Shown here: one piece after another, positions 38,504 through 49,700 of the stretch
Layout of the letters: each line of letters begins with the position of its first letter
Numbering within the stretch: the first letter of the stretch is position 1
DNA from: Argentina anserina
Taxonomy: Eukaryota > Streptophyta > Magnoliopsida > Rosales > Rosaceae
Length of the DNA: 64,000 nt
Direction: 5' to 3'
NCBI RefSeq assembly: GCF_933775445.1
Contig: NC_065877.1
Location: 1,674,001-1,738,000 of the forward strand
Program-made: the position numbers and the translations under genes
Notes under the pieces: generated by a model
Told to the model about the DNA's origin: nothing
The model's input: only the letters and a program-made list of their open reading frames with translations
Databases searched by the model: none

Positions 38504-41293
38504 TGTAACGACCCCAAAATTTTGAGCTTTAAAAACTCAAAATTTCAAAGTCGTTAGAACACCAAAAACAATCTCAATGAAATCGAAATCATTTAAGTGC
38601 ACAGCGGATCATCACTGAGTTCTCAATACAACTCAGGAAACCAATTATTACAACCCAAATTTATAATTTAACATTACATAAGATGGAATGTAATAATCCT
38701 CATAATCTCTCACAAAACTCACAAATAAATTCACAACAATTCTCACACACAAATCCTAGCTAGAAAACCTCACCACAAACAGGATACGGACGACTTCAAG
38801 CCTCCGGAGTCGTCGCTCAATCTCCACTAATCAGCACCTGCGGAATTATCCCCTACACCATCGAATTGGTGCACCGGGATTGTAAACACAAACCCGGTAA
38901 GCTTATAGCTCGTATGAGTAAAATCAAAATATAATTCGCATATCAAAATATACGAAAAATCACAAATCAACAAATATAAATGCCCTCATGAGTCAATGGA
39001 CAGCCCATCTGGTTGTCCCAAAGGGATATGAAATGGAACGCTCATGAGAAAATTAAGTAACCCTTCTGGTTACCCAATGCATTTATAATACGGGTACCAA
39101 GAACGCTGGTACACATCTGTTACCCCTCTCGTAATACACCGCCGATATTGGATAGCCACCCGCTACCCAACATCCAAAACAATATGAGTACCCATGAGCA
39201 GATAACCACCTGTTACCTCACATGCAGTACTAAGGCAGACAAACTAGAGCTCTAACTGTATCGTAACTTTCGCCCGGCCAAAGGCTAGGTTCCGACTTGC
39301 CAAACACGTACAATAATCTCACATCATATTGTACCAAATCACGTCCGAAGACAAATCAACATTTTAACAATCTCAATGTTAAAATCACGTACAATAATCT
39401 CACATCATATTGTACCAATCAAAATCACAGGCTTGATATATCTTGTCATCAAAATGACATCATCACAATACAATCATAACAGTATATTATATAACAAACT
39501 ATATATATATATATATGTATTTATTTACCATTTATACGATATATATGTAATCCATTATATCTTATACGTGTCATAATTTATAAACATGTCCAAAGACAAA
39601 ACGTTAAACAAACTCCATATTAAACTCACATGCTTGCCATCGAATTAACCAAATCCAGATGAATTCATAACAATATATAATATAGCAAATTATATATATA
39701 TATGTACTTATTACCATTTATACAATATATATAGAATCCACTATATTGTATACATGTCGTATTTCAATATTAAAAACTCTTGCAAATATCTTAGAATCAC
39801 CACAAGGGTAGATTCGTAATTATGTGAGATTTTACTCACCTTAATGACTCGAGCGTAATCCCACAATTTCCGGAGATAATTCCTTTCCTCGCTTTATAGA
39901 TCACCTTGAAAAGATAAGAAAAGAATTTAGAAACATTTCGTAAACCTTTAAATGCCGAAACAGTAATAAACGGTTACTGTTCAGCTTTTTTTTGTTTATA
40001 CGAAGTTACTATTCACGGGGTACTATTCACGGTACTGTTCACGGTTACGGTACAAATACACAAAATAATACGTATTTATGTACGTATACATACTATTTAA
40101 GTATTTCTGTACGTATACATACTAGTTACGTATTTCTGTACGTATACATACTGTTTTCTGTACGTATACAAAATGTTTACGTATTTATGTACGTCAGTAA
40201 ATTACCAAAATACCCTTCTCAGAATCACTGTTCACGCGCCGCCGCACGTGGCGACGCGTGGAATACACGCGCCGACATCAACCACGGCGAGCATCACGCC
40301 ACCGCCGGGTCCAAACTCTTCTCCTCCACCTCCTCTTCCTTCCCACACCCTCAGACCCCTCCTAAGCCAACCCACTCGCTGCCACGCGCCGCCTCTAGGC
40401 GGCGGTAACCCCTCCTCCTCCCACACCTCCGATCTTCACCAATCGATCCAAAAATTCATCCACAACCACAAACAATCCATCAATTACATTAATCGTATCT
40501 TAAATCGAATCCACGAACTCCAATTTGGCTCTGGAGAGCTTGGATCGCTGGCGGTTCTTCGATTCCTCAGGGAGGGCTTGAATCGTGGGGTTTTGCCCCT
40601 AAATCGATGGCAGAAGCTCCAAGGGCGACGATCGGCGTCGTGCTGCTCTCCTTCGTGCCCTCACGTCGCCAAGGTGGCGCTCTCGATGGTAGCGCGATGC
40701 TTGCGGTCTCGGGTTGGAGCGCGGAGGTTCACGACATCGCGAGGAGATGCGTCGACCTCGGGGTCTGCAGAGAAGAGCCGTGCGGTGCTCCTGTGCTAGG
40801 CGGTGGAGACCACGGCCGAACGACGATGGAGATCGCCGGCGAGGACAGTGAGGGAGAGAGAGAGAGCTCGGGGAGGGAGAAAATCGCGAGGGGAGGGAGA
40901 GAAAAGGAAAAAGGGAGGCGGGGTGAAGGGTTTCCGAAAATGGAAACCCTAATCCCTCAATTTCTCCTTTTATACTATTTTCCAAATCGGAAACTAACTT
41001 CCGTCGTTAATAACTTTCACCTCCGACGTCCGATTCGAACACGTCACATGTCCACGCACTCGTATCGACGAGCTCTACAACTTCCGTGAAGGAAGTTTTC
41101 ACAACCGAGTGATGGAATAAAAGTCGATAATTTCGTTCGGAAACGTAACGTTTTTCTTATTAAACGTTCCGAAAACATTTCCGTTTTTCGTTTCATAACC
41201 TCGCAAACAATCACATTCGTTTAAAATCGAACTTCACAACTTAATAGAATTTAAATTAAATCAAATATTGTTTTGAAATTTAGGGTTATTACA
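38504..41293 (+). mobile_element. Solo LTR (family member B)
   Basis: The element starts TGTAACGACCCC and ends AGGGTTATTACA, with the perfect 5-bp target duplication GTATT (38499-38503, 41294-41298). Its ends form short imperfect inverted repeats (TGTAAYRACCC). There is no coding domain, primer-binding site or second LTR. It is very similar along much of its length to the element at 46183. Internal features: a short hairpin ACCGGG...CCCGGT near 38876-38901, degenerate GTTACCC repeats, a TACGTA-rich minisatellite at about 40060-40195, a GC-rich block at 40220-40920, and a TATA-like TTTTATAC at 40968. The GC-rich open frames inside are not supported as genes. Confidence 0.88.
40060..40195. repeat. 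TACGTA-rich minisatellite in solo LTR B
   Basis: About five imperfect copies of a unit of about 29 bp containing TACGTATTTCTGTACGTATA. The related LTR at 46183 has about ten copies in the same relative position. Confidence 0.8.
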
Positions 41294-41574
41294 GTATTAT
41301 ATTTCAAGGCAAAATGTAATACACTTTGCTCACACTTATTGAACTAATGTGCAATCTAAGAAAAACATACTTGTCTGGAAACATGTTTGTTGCAGCACAT
41401 CTCATAAAGCATATTGTTCATTGAATCTGGTGTTTATGGGAATCATTCACAACTGATCAAAGCATCATAAGTTATGAATTGAAGATATCATATAAATTGG
41501 TGATGACATGGAAAATCGATCTCAAATATTTTTGTTTTATTTGGATCTTCAAAGTAGTACATTTCGGTACGTGA

Positions 41575-44463
41575 TCATTGAACTTCATCGTCTTCGGGAA
41601 ATGCGTCGAAAGTTCTTACAATTAAATCTCTGCAATGTAAATTAAAAAATGGCATTATGATACATTACATGTATGTAGAAATGAAATACTAGATGCATTC
41701 TTCTCTCGTAACACACATATAACACACACATATATATAGATATACACACACAAACAAACACAAATAACATATACACACACACAAACAAACTGTGAACTGG
41801 AGGCGGCTGTTTTTTTTTATATTTTTAAGTAAGGCGGTAATTTATGATACTGAGATGCACTAATTTTATAATGTTATATGTGATTAAACCAAATTTACTA
41901 CATTAATCACATTTGATTTTCACATGTGCATATTATTCAAGGATTTTCACATGTGCATATAATTCAATTAACAATAACATGTGGTTTATAAACTTGTAAA
42001 AATGTATAAATTGCGTAGCTAATTCAAAAAGAATAAATAACGTAGCTAATTCAAAAAGAATAAATATTACTGAAATAATGATTGTTTTTTTGAACAAAAT
42101 ACTGGTAATTCCTCACAGTTTTACAAACTCAACAGTTTACTATTTCAAGTTTCAATTTTGACTGATCACTTTTATACTTTTTAAATTCGAGCAATCTGGT
42201 CATTTTGTTATCTTTCCATCCAATTTGAGTGTTAAGTTATTTTTTGGGCAAACAGAAATTGGATAGACTTAACACTCAAATTGGATGAAAAGATGACGGA
42301 AAGAACATATTGCTTAAATTTTAAAAGTATAAAAAGTGATCAATTGAAATTGAAACTTGAATGTGAGTAAACTGTCGAGTTTGTAAAACTGTGAAGAGTG
42401 ACTAGTATTTTATCATTCTTTTTTATATGAAATAATAACTCTATTCTACCACAACGATTTGTTGTAAATATGTTTGTGTGTATCACATACAGGGTATATA
42501 CCTAAGAATAAGCATCAAATCGGGGATTCTGCGAGTCACTTCATTCTCAACGAACACTATGTCATGTTCCACGTTAGCTCTTTTTGTGGGACGAGGATTG
42601 TCACTGCAGAATTGTCATAATACACAGATTAATATGAACATTATATGCATGATGCAGGTAAATTGTGACATGTTACTGATGTTAGAATACGAATTGATAA
42701 GGTATGTAAATAGTAAAAATAGGTCTGTTATATCATTGAAAAATATAAACAGATTCATCGTGGCTTTAATAAAAGGAAAACGAAAAACCAGTTAATCTAA
42801 GATCTCTAGTAAAGTAATTTTAGAATCATCAAATTATATAAAACGCTTACTTACTCAATAACTTCATCCCGAATATTCAACTTTCCGTGAGGAGTCAGAT
42901 CACTGTAACGAAGATTGCATCAGATTCACATATACAAATACATGCACAATGAAGAAACATATATCACTAATCAACACATGCACGTTTAAGGATAGCCGCA
43001 CCGGCCCCTATTTAAAAGAAAAATCAACACATGCAAAAAGAAAAGAATGGTATTTTGAGGAGACGCCGAGATTTATGTCAACTATATGTAACACAAGAAA
43101 ATCCATGCATAAAGCAAAGGTAAATAAGCCAGCAAATAATGGTCAAAATACACTCAAAGTCGTCACCTTAGTTCTTGAACAGGAGGCGTAGTCGGAGCTG
43201 GAATCTCAGGGTTGGGTTGTGCCGCAGCTCTAATCTCAGTGAGCACCTGTGCCGCAGCCTGAGCAAATAGATCATGTGTCGCAGCCTGCATAGTCCCAAA
43301 TAACGTTTGTACAACTTGAGTGTGAGCAGCACTAGCATTGGCCACAACACTATTCATTTTCCTATGAAACCGAGCAATATGAGCAGTTCGAAACTGAACA
43401 GCTTGTGCCTCATCTAGTAGTATCGGTTGCTGATTCAAGAGCCCTACTGGGACAGACAATGTCGGATTCGGGGGGAGATCTCGTGGTTGATCAGTCGGTG
43501 AACCCGATTCGGCATTGTGCCTTGAAATACATAATTTATATCAACAATCTGACAACTTAAACATTACGTTCATACACAATCATCCACCAGCATAAACCAA
43601 TTTTCCTCATTTGCCAATGAAAGAAACCCCTAATTGAACTGAATCTAATTTCATAAAATCCCAAATATATATAAGGTATCACAGACACAAATTTGAAACC
43701 CAAATTTACTTGTACATAGATGAAACAAAATACTATTGAAAGAACACGATGAGTTTCCTACTGGAATTCATACATACACGTACATTACTGTTACTATTGG
43801 AATTCATGCTTACACATAACTGTTTCTTTGATTTACTTGTTGTATGAAAGTTGGGTTCTTATCGTCCGTTACTATATAGTAGAGTAGTTGATGGCTAACC
43901 CATGAATCAAGGAAATGGTGTTGTTTCCTTCCTTTAGTGAGTGATTTTAAGGCCAGGGGAGATCTAGAAACATATTACAGTACTAAGTTTTCCTAATAAT
44001 CAAGAGAAGACAACTGAGGCAATTAGGAAAATCCATGCATCAAACAAAGATAAATATAAGACGTTTGATATATACCAGGGCAGCAAACAAAATCACTCAA
44101 AGTCATCACCTTAGTTCATGAACTGGAGGCGTAGCCGGAGGTGGAATCTCAGGGATGGCTTGTGCCGCAGCTTTAACCTTAGTGAGAGCATATGCCGCAG
44201 CCTCAGCAAATTTATCATGTGCCACCAACTGCGTAGCCCTAAATAATGTTTCTACAACTTGAGTGTAAGCAGTCAAGGTCTTGGCCAAAACATTGTTCAT
44301 TTTCCTATAAAACCGAGCAATATGGGCAGTTTGAAGTTGAACAGCCTGCGCATCATCTAGCCGTATCGGTTGTGGATTCGAAAACCCTACCGAAATAGAC
44401 AATGTCGGATTTGGGGGAGGATCTCGCAGTTGATCAGTCGGCAAACCCGATCCGGTATTGTGC
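41575..44463 (-). CDS. Unrecognised gene with a tandemly duplicated exon (5' end not found)
   Basis: Five exons fit together on the minus strand: 44463-44110, 43520-43167, 42902-42855, 42603-42502 and 41629-41575. Every junction is GT-AG and every intron is phase 2. The first two exons are both exactly 354 nt and encode related 118-residue blocks (shared core AQAVQ, TAHIARF, RKMN, TPPV.ELR), so one is a duplicate of the other. Because both are phase 2-2, either one or both could be spliced in without losing frame. The C-terminal part reads LTPHGKLNIRDEV, NPRPTKRANVEHD and ends FPEDDEVQ. No family is recognised and no start exon was found upstream of 44463, so the model is partial at 5'. A foldback MITE lies in the last intron. 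It could also be a decaying or lineage-specific gene. Confidence 0.6.
42092..42418. mobile_element. Foldback MITE, long imperfect inverted repeat
   Basis: The left arm (about 42092-42237) is closely matched in reverse by the right arm (about 42271-42418), for example ATCCAATTTGAGTGTTAAG against CTTAACACTCAAATTGGAT, and CACAGTTTTACAAACTC against its complement near the other end. A loop of about 35 bp separates the arms. No coding sequence is present. The transcript would form a hairpin of about 145 bp. It lies in the last intron of the unknown gene. Confidence 0.75.
43097..43970 (-). repeat. Tandem duplication, unit 1
   Basis: This block aligns by eye over most of its length with unit 2 (44027-44866), covering the 354-nt exon and about 430 bp of upstream intron (shared ATTTCATAAAATCCCAA, GGAATTCATACATACAC and AATCAAGGAAA). 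The edges are approximate. Confidence 0.7.
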
Positions 44464-44866
44464 CTGAAAATACACGATATATATCAATCATTTGACGACA
44501 TTGACATCATACACAATCATGCACCAATTTTTATCATTCGCTAATGAAAGAAACCCCAACTGAATTTCATAAAATCCCAAAACCATATAAGGTATCACGG
44601 ACACAAATTGAAAACCCAAATTGACTTGCACACAAATAAAATAAAGTACTATCAAAATATGAGTTTCCTATTGGAATTCATACATACACATTACTATTAC
44701 TAGTGGAATTCATGCTTACACACGCCTGTTTCTGTGATTTATATGGTGTATAAATGTTGTTCTCATTGTCAATTTATAGGGTAGACAGTAGTTGTTGGCT
44801 TACCCATAAATCAAGGAAAATAGGAAACAACCTTTAGTGATTGATTTGATGGGATCTAAGAAGTTT
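44027..44866 (-). repeat. Tandem duplication, unit 2
   Basis: Second copy of the block at 43097-43970. Intron sequence is less conserved than the exon, and short indels separate the copies. A shared GATCTA(A)GAA word marks the right edge. Confidence 0.7.
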
Positions 44867-45335
44867 TCTTCTCTTCATCTCATACCCGAGATTGTTGTTT
44901 CTTTCATTTTTTGCTTTATAATTTCTTAACAGAAAAAAAAAACAATCACGCAAAAAGTGGAGTTGAATTCCAACGTCCAACGACTCCACAATTCTACAAT
45001 GGAATCCAGACTTGCAATTCACTACTTCACTTTGTTTTACAGTACTAGATGATGTAAATACATCATATGAACATTAAACTGCATAGCGATGATAGTAAGA
45101 GACATGAATGTGCATGAAATGTTTGCACTGCATAGTTAAATTAATGCATATAGGGTATAAAAGTGCTGGCACATAGAGGACCAAGCAAAGTTAGAACCAG
45201 ACGGAAGAAAATGCACATGCATGGAGATGTTATGCTAATAGGTGAAAGGATGCATATAAATGATCCCATAATTAAGTAGGGGTGAGCCGGTGAGGCATTT
45301 GAAATTTCTTAGCTGCTTGCAAATGAAATTTCTTT
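44867..45335. other. Spacer, no gene seen
   Basis: AT-rich sequence. A possible first exon of the minus-strand unknown gene was looked for here, but no convincing ATG exon with a phase-2 donor was found. Confidence 0.45.
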
Positions 45336-45339
45336 TAGA

Positions 45340-45765
45340 TGCCGATCAAACATGCATGCAGTCTGTTGTGAAAAGAATCTTATCGTTTTCGATGATGTAG
45401 ATAACTCCAATCCTTGGAGACATCCAGGAAGTAGAAATTGTCATTAAAATTAGAAGCGAGCATCTTCTAAAAGATCAAGCTAGAGACTCCTCATAATCAT
45501 ATCATGCAGTCTTTGATGTCGAACCGTTTGAACAATTTGATAATGATGAGTATGAATCACTCGAGCTTTTTAGTTGGCATGCCTTTGGACATGCATGCCC
45601 ATCCAGTCGAAGGATACTTGGAGCTTAATTTCGAGACACCTGGGAAAATATTCCAATGGAATTCCATTAGTTCTCCTTATCCTAGGAGCATATTTGTCTC
45701 GGAAGAGTGTAGATGAATGGCAGAAGTGCATCGGAGATTTGGTAAATGTAATATAAAACTACATC
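45340..45765 (+). pseudogene. TIR-NBS-LRR resistance-gene relic (NB-ARC part)
   Basis: Pieces of a TNL NB-ARC domain can be read across three frames: LIVFDDVDNSN (kinase-2 motif, near 45382), a degraded RNBS-B segment with EHLL, then VEPFEQFDNDEYESLELFSWHAF (RNBS-C like) and GIPLVLLILGAYLSRKSVDEWQK (GLPLAL-like motif, near 45655). Several frameshifts and stops are present, and no P-loop, TIR or LRR part is recognised. Intact relatives are intracellular immune receptors. Confidence 0.75.
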
Positions 45766-46182
45766 GATCAGCTCTTATTATCTAATATATTAGAGTGCAG
45801 AAACGTGCCGTTGACATTGTTCCTTGAACGAGTTGAAGTTGAATCAAGGTCGAATTCTTCTGCTAATCACCAAATCTAAGCTTCTGACTGGGAAGAACAA
45901 ATTTCTTGTAAATCGTGGTGATAGGAGGGACCCCAAGCTGCTTTTTTATTATACTAGTTCTAGCTTGCTTGTATTCGAGAATCCTAATCCCAAATATTCA
46001 ACTTGGAAGCTGGAGTTCAATCTTTCATCCCTATAGTGTAGCATCAGCCCTTCACTGTGATGACTTTTCTTCTGTATTCGGGTTTTTAGTTTGTAGCTTT
46101 CTTTGTACTATAGATAAAAAAAAACACTAGCAACCGATTAGACTAGCCAAGAACCTCGCAACTCACAAGATTATGACTGGAT
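45766..46182. other. Spacer, possibly further decayed resistance-gene sequence
   Basis: A short open frame (45824-46036) containing ENPNPKYSTWKLEFNL could be a decayed C-terminal part of the same TNL gene, but the match is too weak to call. The target duplication TGGAT of the next solo LTR is at 46178-46182. Confidence 0.35.
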
Positions 46183-49070
46183 TGTAACGACCCCAAAATT
46201 TCGAGCTTAAAAACTCAAAATTTTAAAGTCGTTAAACACAAAATAATCTCAAATAAATCGAAATCATTAAAGTGTAACAGCGGATCAATTCTGAGTTCTC
46301 AATACAACTCAGACAACCAATTATTACAACCCAAATTTATAATCCATACACAAAATGGAAATGTAATAATCCTCACAAATCTCACAAATGAAATTACACA
46401 AATCCTCACACACGAATCCATGCTAAAACCTCACCACAAGTAGGACCCGAACGACTTTGAGCCTCTGTAGTCGACACACAACCTCCACTAATCAGCACCT
46501 GCGGAATTATCCCCTACACCATCGAATTGGTGCACCGGGATTGTAAACACAAACCCGGTAAGCTTATAGCTCGTATGAGTAAAATCAAAATATAGTTCGC
46601 ATATCAAAATATACGAAAGATCACAAAACAACAAATATAAATGCCCTCATGAGTCAATGGACAGCCCATCTGGTTGTCCCAAAGAAATATGAAATGAAAC
46701 GCTCATGAGAAAATTAAGTAACCCTTCTGGTTACCCAATGCATTTATAATACGGGTACCAAGAACGCTGGTACACATCTGTTACCCCTCTCGTAATACAC
46801 CGCTGATATTGGATAGCCACCCGCTACCCAACATCCAAAATAAACTGAGTACCCATGAGCAGATAACCACCCGTTACCTCACATGCAGTACTAAGGCAGA
46901 CAGACTAGAGCTCTAACTGTATCGTAACTTTCGCCCGGCCAAAGGCTAGGTTCCGACTTGCCAAACACGTACAATAATCTCACATCATATTGTACCAAAT
47001 CACGTCCGAAGACAAATCAATATTTTAACAATCACAATGTTAAAATCACGTACAATAATCTCACATCATATTGTACCAATCCAAATCACATGCTCAATAC
47101 ATTCACAATAAAATCATAACAGTATATTATATAGCAAACTATATATATTCGTACTTATTTACCATTTATACAATATACATATAGTCCACTATATCTTATA
47201 CATGTCATATTTCACAACACTTGCTCAATACACAATCTTCTGTCATCAAAATGATCTTTTCTAATGAATTAATAACAGTATATAATATAATGAACTATAT
47301 ATATATATGCACTTATTACCATTATACAGTATATATATATAATCCACTAAATTGTATACATGTTGTAATTCATTATTAAATACTCTTGCAAAAATCTTGA
47401 ATCACCGCGAGGGTAGATTCGTAAATATGTGAGATTTTACTCACCTTATCGACTCGAGCGTAATTCCACAATTCCCGATGATAATTCCTTTCCTCGATTT
47501 AACGATCACCTTGAAAAGATAAGAAAAGAATTTAGAATCGTTTCGTAAACCTTTAAATGCCGAGACAGTAATAATCGGTTACTGTTCAGCAATTTTCGGT
47601 TTTACGACGTTACTGTTCAGTGTTACTATTCACGGTTACTGTACAAATATACAATTAATACGTATTTCTGTACGTATAAATAGTATATACGTAATTCTGT
47701 ACGTATAAATATTATATACGTATTTCTGTACGTATAAATATTAATACGTATTTCTGTACGTATAAATATTATATACGTATTTCTGTACGTATAAATATTA
47801 ATACGTTTTTATGTACGTATAAATACTATATACGTATTTCTGTACGTATAAATATTATATACGTATTTCTGTACGTATAAATATTATACACGTATTTCTG
47901 TACGTATAAATATTAATACGTATTTCTGTACGTATACGTACTATTTAAAGGTAAATACAATCTCAGTAAATAAAATTTACTAATTACCTTTTACAAATTA
48001 CTTTTTACATTTACTGAAAGAAATTCATATTTACATTTACTGAAGGTAAAAATTTAATTACATTTACCGTAGTAAATAAAATTTACATTTACATTTAAGT
48101 AAATTACCAAAATACCCCTATCGGAAAACACTTTCACACCGCCGCACGTGGCGGTGCGTGGGGTACACGCGCCACTCGCCGGCGGCCGCGCGTGGGGCCC
48201 ACGCGCCGAGGCTAACCACGGCGCGTATCACGCCACCGCCACCACCAAACTTCTTCTCTCTTCCTGCTCTACCTTTCTACGGCCTCCGACTACCCCTAGG
48301 CTATCCCTAGCCTCCTCACGCGCCGCCTCTAGGCGGCGGTACCCCTCTCCCCCATCCCACCTCAAACTCCCACAAATCCATTCAAAAACCCAACAACATC
48401 AACACCACAACTCGATTCATTCATCCCTTACCTCGATTGAGCCGTGGGGAGCGCCGGAGTAGCTTGGCAGCGGCGGAGGGAATCTGCAGAAACTTTGCAG
48501 CGTCCTTGCGATCTCACGACGGCGAGGCACGAGCTAGCGGGCTGGAGGATGGCTGAGGGAGACCTTGCGGCGACGTAGAGTGGGGCGGTGCACGTCACGG
48601 CGGCTCGGAGACGGCGAATCGAAGAGGAGAATTTCGGAGAGGGAGAAGAGAAGAAAATCGGGGAGAGAGAGAGTTGAGAGCGGCGGGATGAGAGAGAAGA
48701 GAGAAGAGGGTTTCTGAAAATAGAAACCCTACTTCACAAAATGTCCTTTTATACCCCCCTTAAAATCGGAAACTAACTTCCGTCAAGAATAACTTTTACA
48801 TACAACGTCCGATTCGAACGCGTCACATATCCACGAACTCGTATCGACGAGCTCTACAACTTTCGTGAAGGAAGTTTTCGCAACCGAGTGACGGAATAAA
48901 AGTCGATATAAACGTTACGGAATTGTAACGTTTTTCAAATTAAACGTTCTGAGAACGTTTCCGTTTCTCGTTTAATAACGTCGCAACCAAACACATTCAT
49001 TCTAATTAAAATTCGAAATTTTATAGAATTCAAATCAAACTAATATTGTTTGAAATTTAGGGTTATTACA
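46183..49070 (+). mobile_element. Solo LTR (family member C)
   Basis: It starts TGTAACGACCCC, ends AGGGTTATTACA, and has a perfect 5-bp target duplication TGGAT (46178-46182, 49071-49075). It is in the same orientation as B and nearly identical over long stretches, for example the block holding CCCTACACCATCGAATTGG near 46511. It is 98 bp longer than B, in part because of a larger TACGTA minisatellite. A GC-rich block (48140-48700), paired telo-box motifs (48707-48730) and TTTTATAC (48747) are in the same order as in B. No coding domains are found. Confidence 0.88.
47658..47945. repeat. TACGTA-rich minisatellite in solo LTR C
   Basis: About ten copies of a unit of 27-31 bp, TACGTATTTCTGTACGTATA plus AATATTATA. 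Most units differ at one or two bases or by loss of a few. The unit is largely self-complementary (TACGTA, GTAC). Confidence 0.9.
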
Positions 49071-49700
49071 TGGATTCTAAACAGGTCCCTGAACCTCACA
49101 AAATCGCAACCTTTGACGACAGAATTTCATAACAAGAAGAAGAAAACCGACATGCACGCCAGACCCCGATTTGCAACCGAAACTAAAGCCTTTACATCAA
49201 GGTGTTTAAACTTTGAAGAACTTAATTCTAGTATAGAGAGAAACTGCTAAATGTCTACCAAGTGCCAACATACATTGATGGAGAGGATGTGCATAGGTGA
49301 ATTGTTTGGAGTAAAAGAACTGTATCAGTTGTCAATGGGTTGCTTTTAAGAACATGGATGGTCATGCCTTTCCTAGACCAACGTAGGGACCTTGTAGCCG
49401 AGTCTGGATATCCCAAGTGAGAGAACAAATTGCAACATCATTAAAAATGAGTGCACTGGTCACAACTGGATGCTGCCCCAATACTGTTAAACAAGTGCCT
49501 ATGAGAACAAACCCAATGGGGAATGGTGCCCTGATCATTACTAACTTTCTATGAGTTGAAAGGATTACACAGATTATTTTACAATCGGAACAATGATCTG
49601 TGCGAGTAGTTCAAACTTGTAAACCTTTGTGCTAAAACTATTGTCCTCAGAGCTTTCCTTGATATCAGATGTGATAAAAAAGCAGTGTAGGAATAATCAA
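49071..49700. other. Spacer, no gene seen
   Basis: No supported coding region. A short open frame at 49050-49250 begins inside the LTR and has no known similarity. Confidence 0.5.

Noticed and set aside
38324..38557. 77-codon frame ending inside solo LTR B
   Set aside because: It crosses the insertion boundary, so it cannot be an old gene, and has no known similarity.
40173..41089. GC-rich open frames inside solo LTR B (and the matching ones in A at 4028-4363 and C at 48148-48462)
   Set aside because: They are not conserved in frame between the three family members, have no recognised domains, and are explained by the GC-rich composition of the LTR.
47658..47945. CRISPR-like array
   Set aside because: Regular repeats with short spacers were considered, but the spacers are also repeated, there is no cas context, and the host is a plant. 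It is a minisatellite.
38504..49070. B and C as the two LTRs of a single 10.6 kb retrotransposon
   Set aside because: Each has its own different, perfect 5-bp target duplication, and the region between them holds spliced gene exons, a MITE and a TNL relic, with no retroelement domains or primer-binding site.
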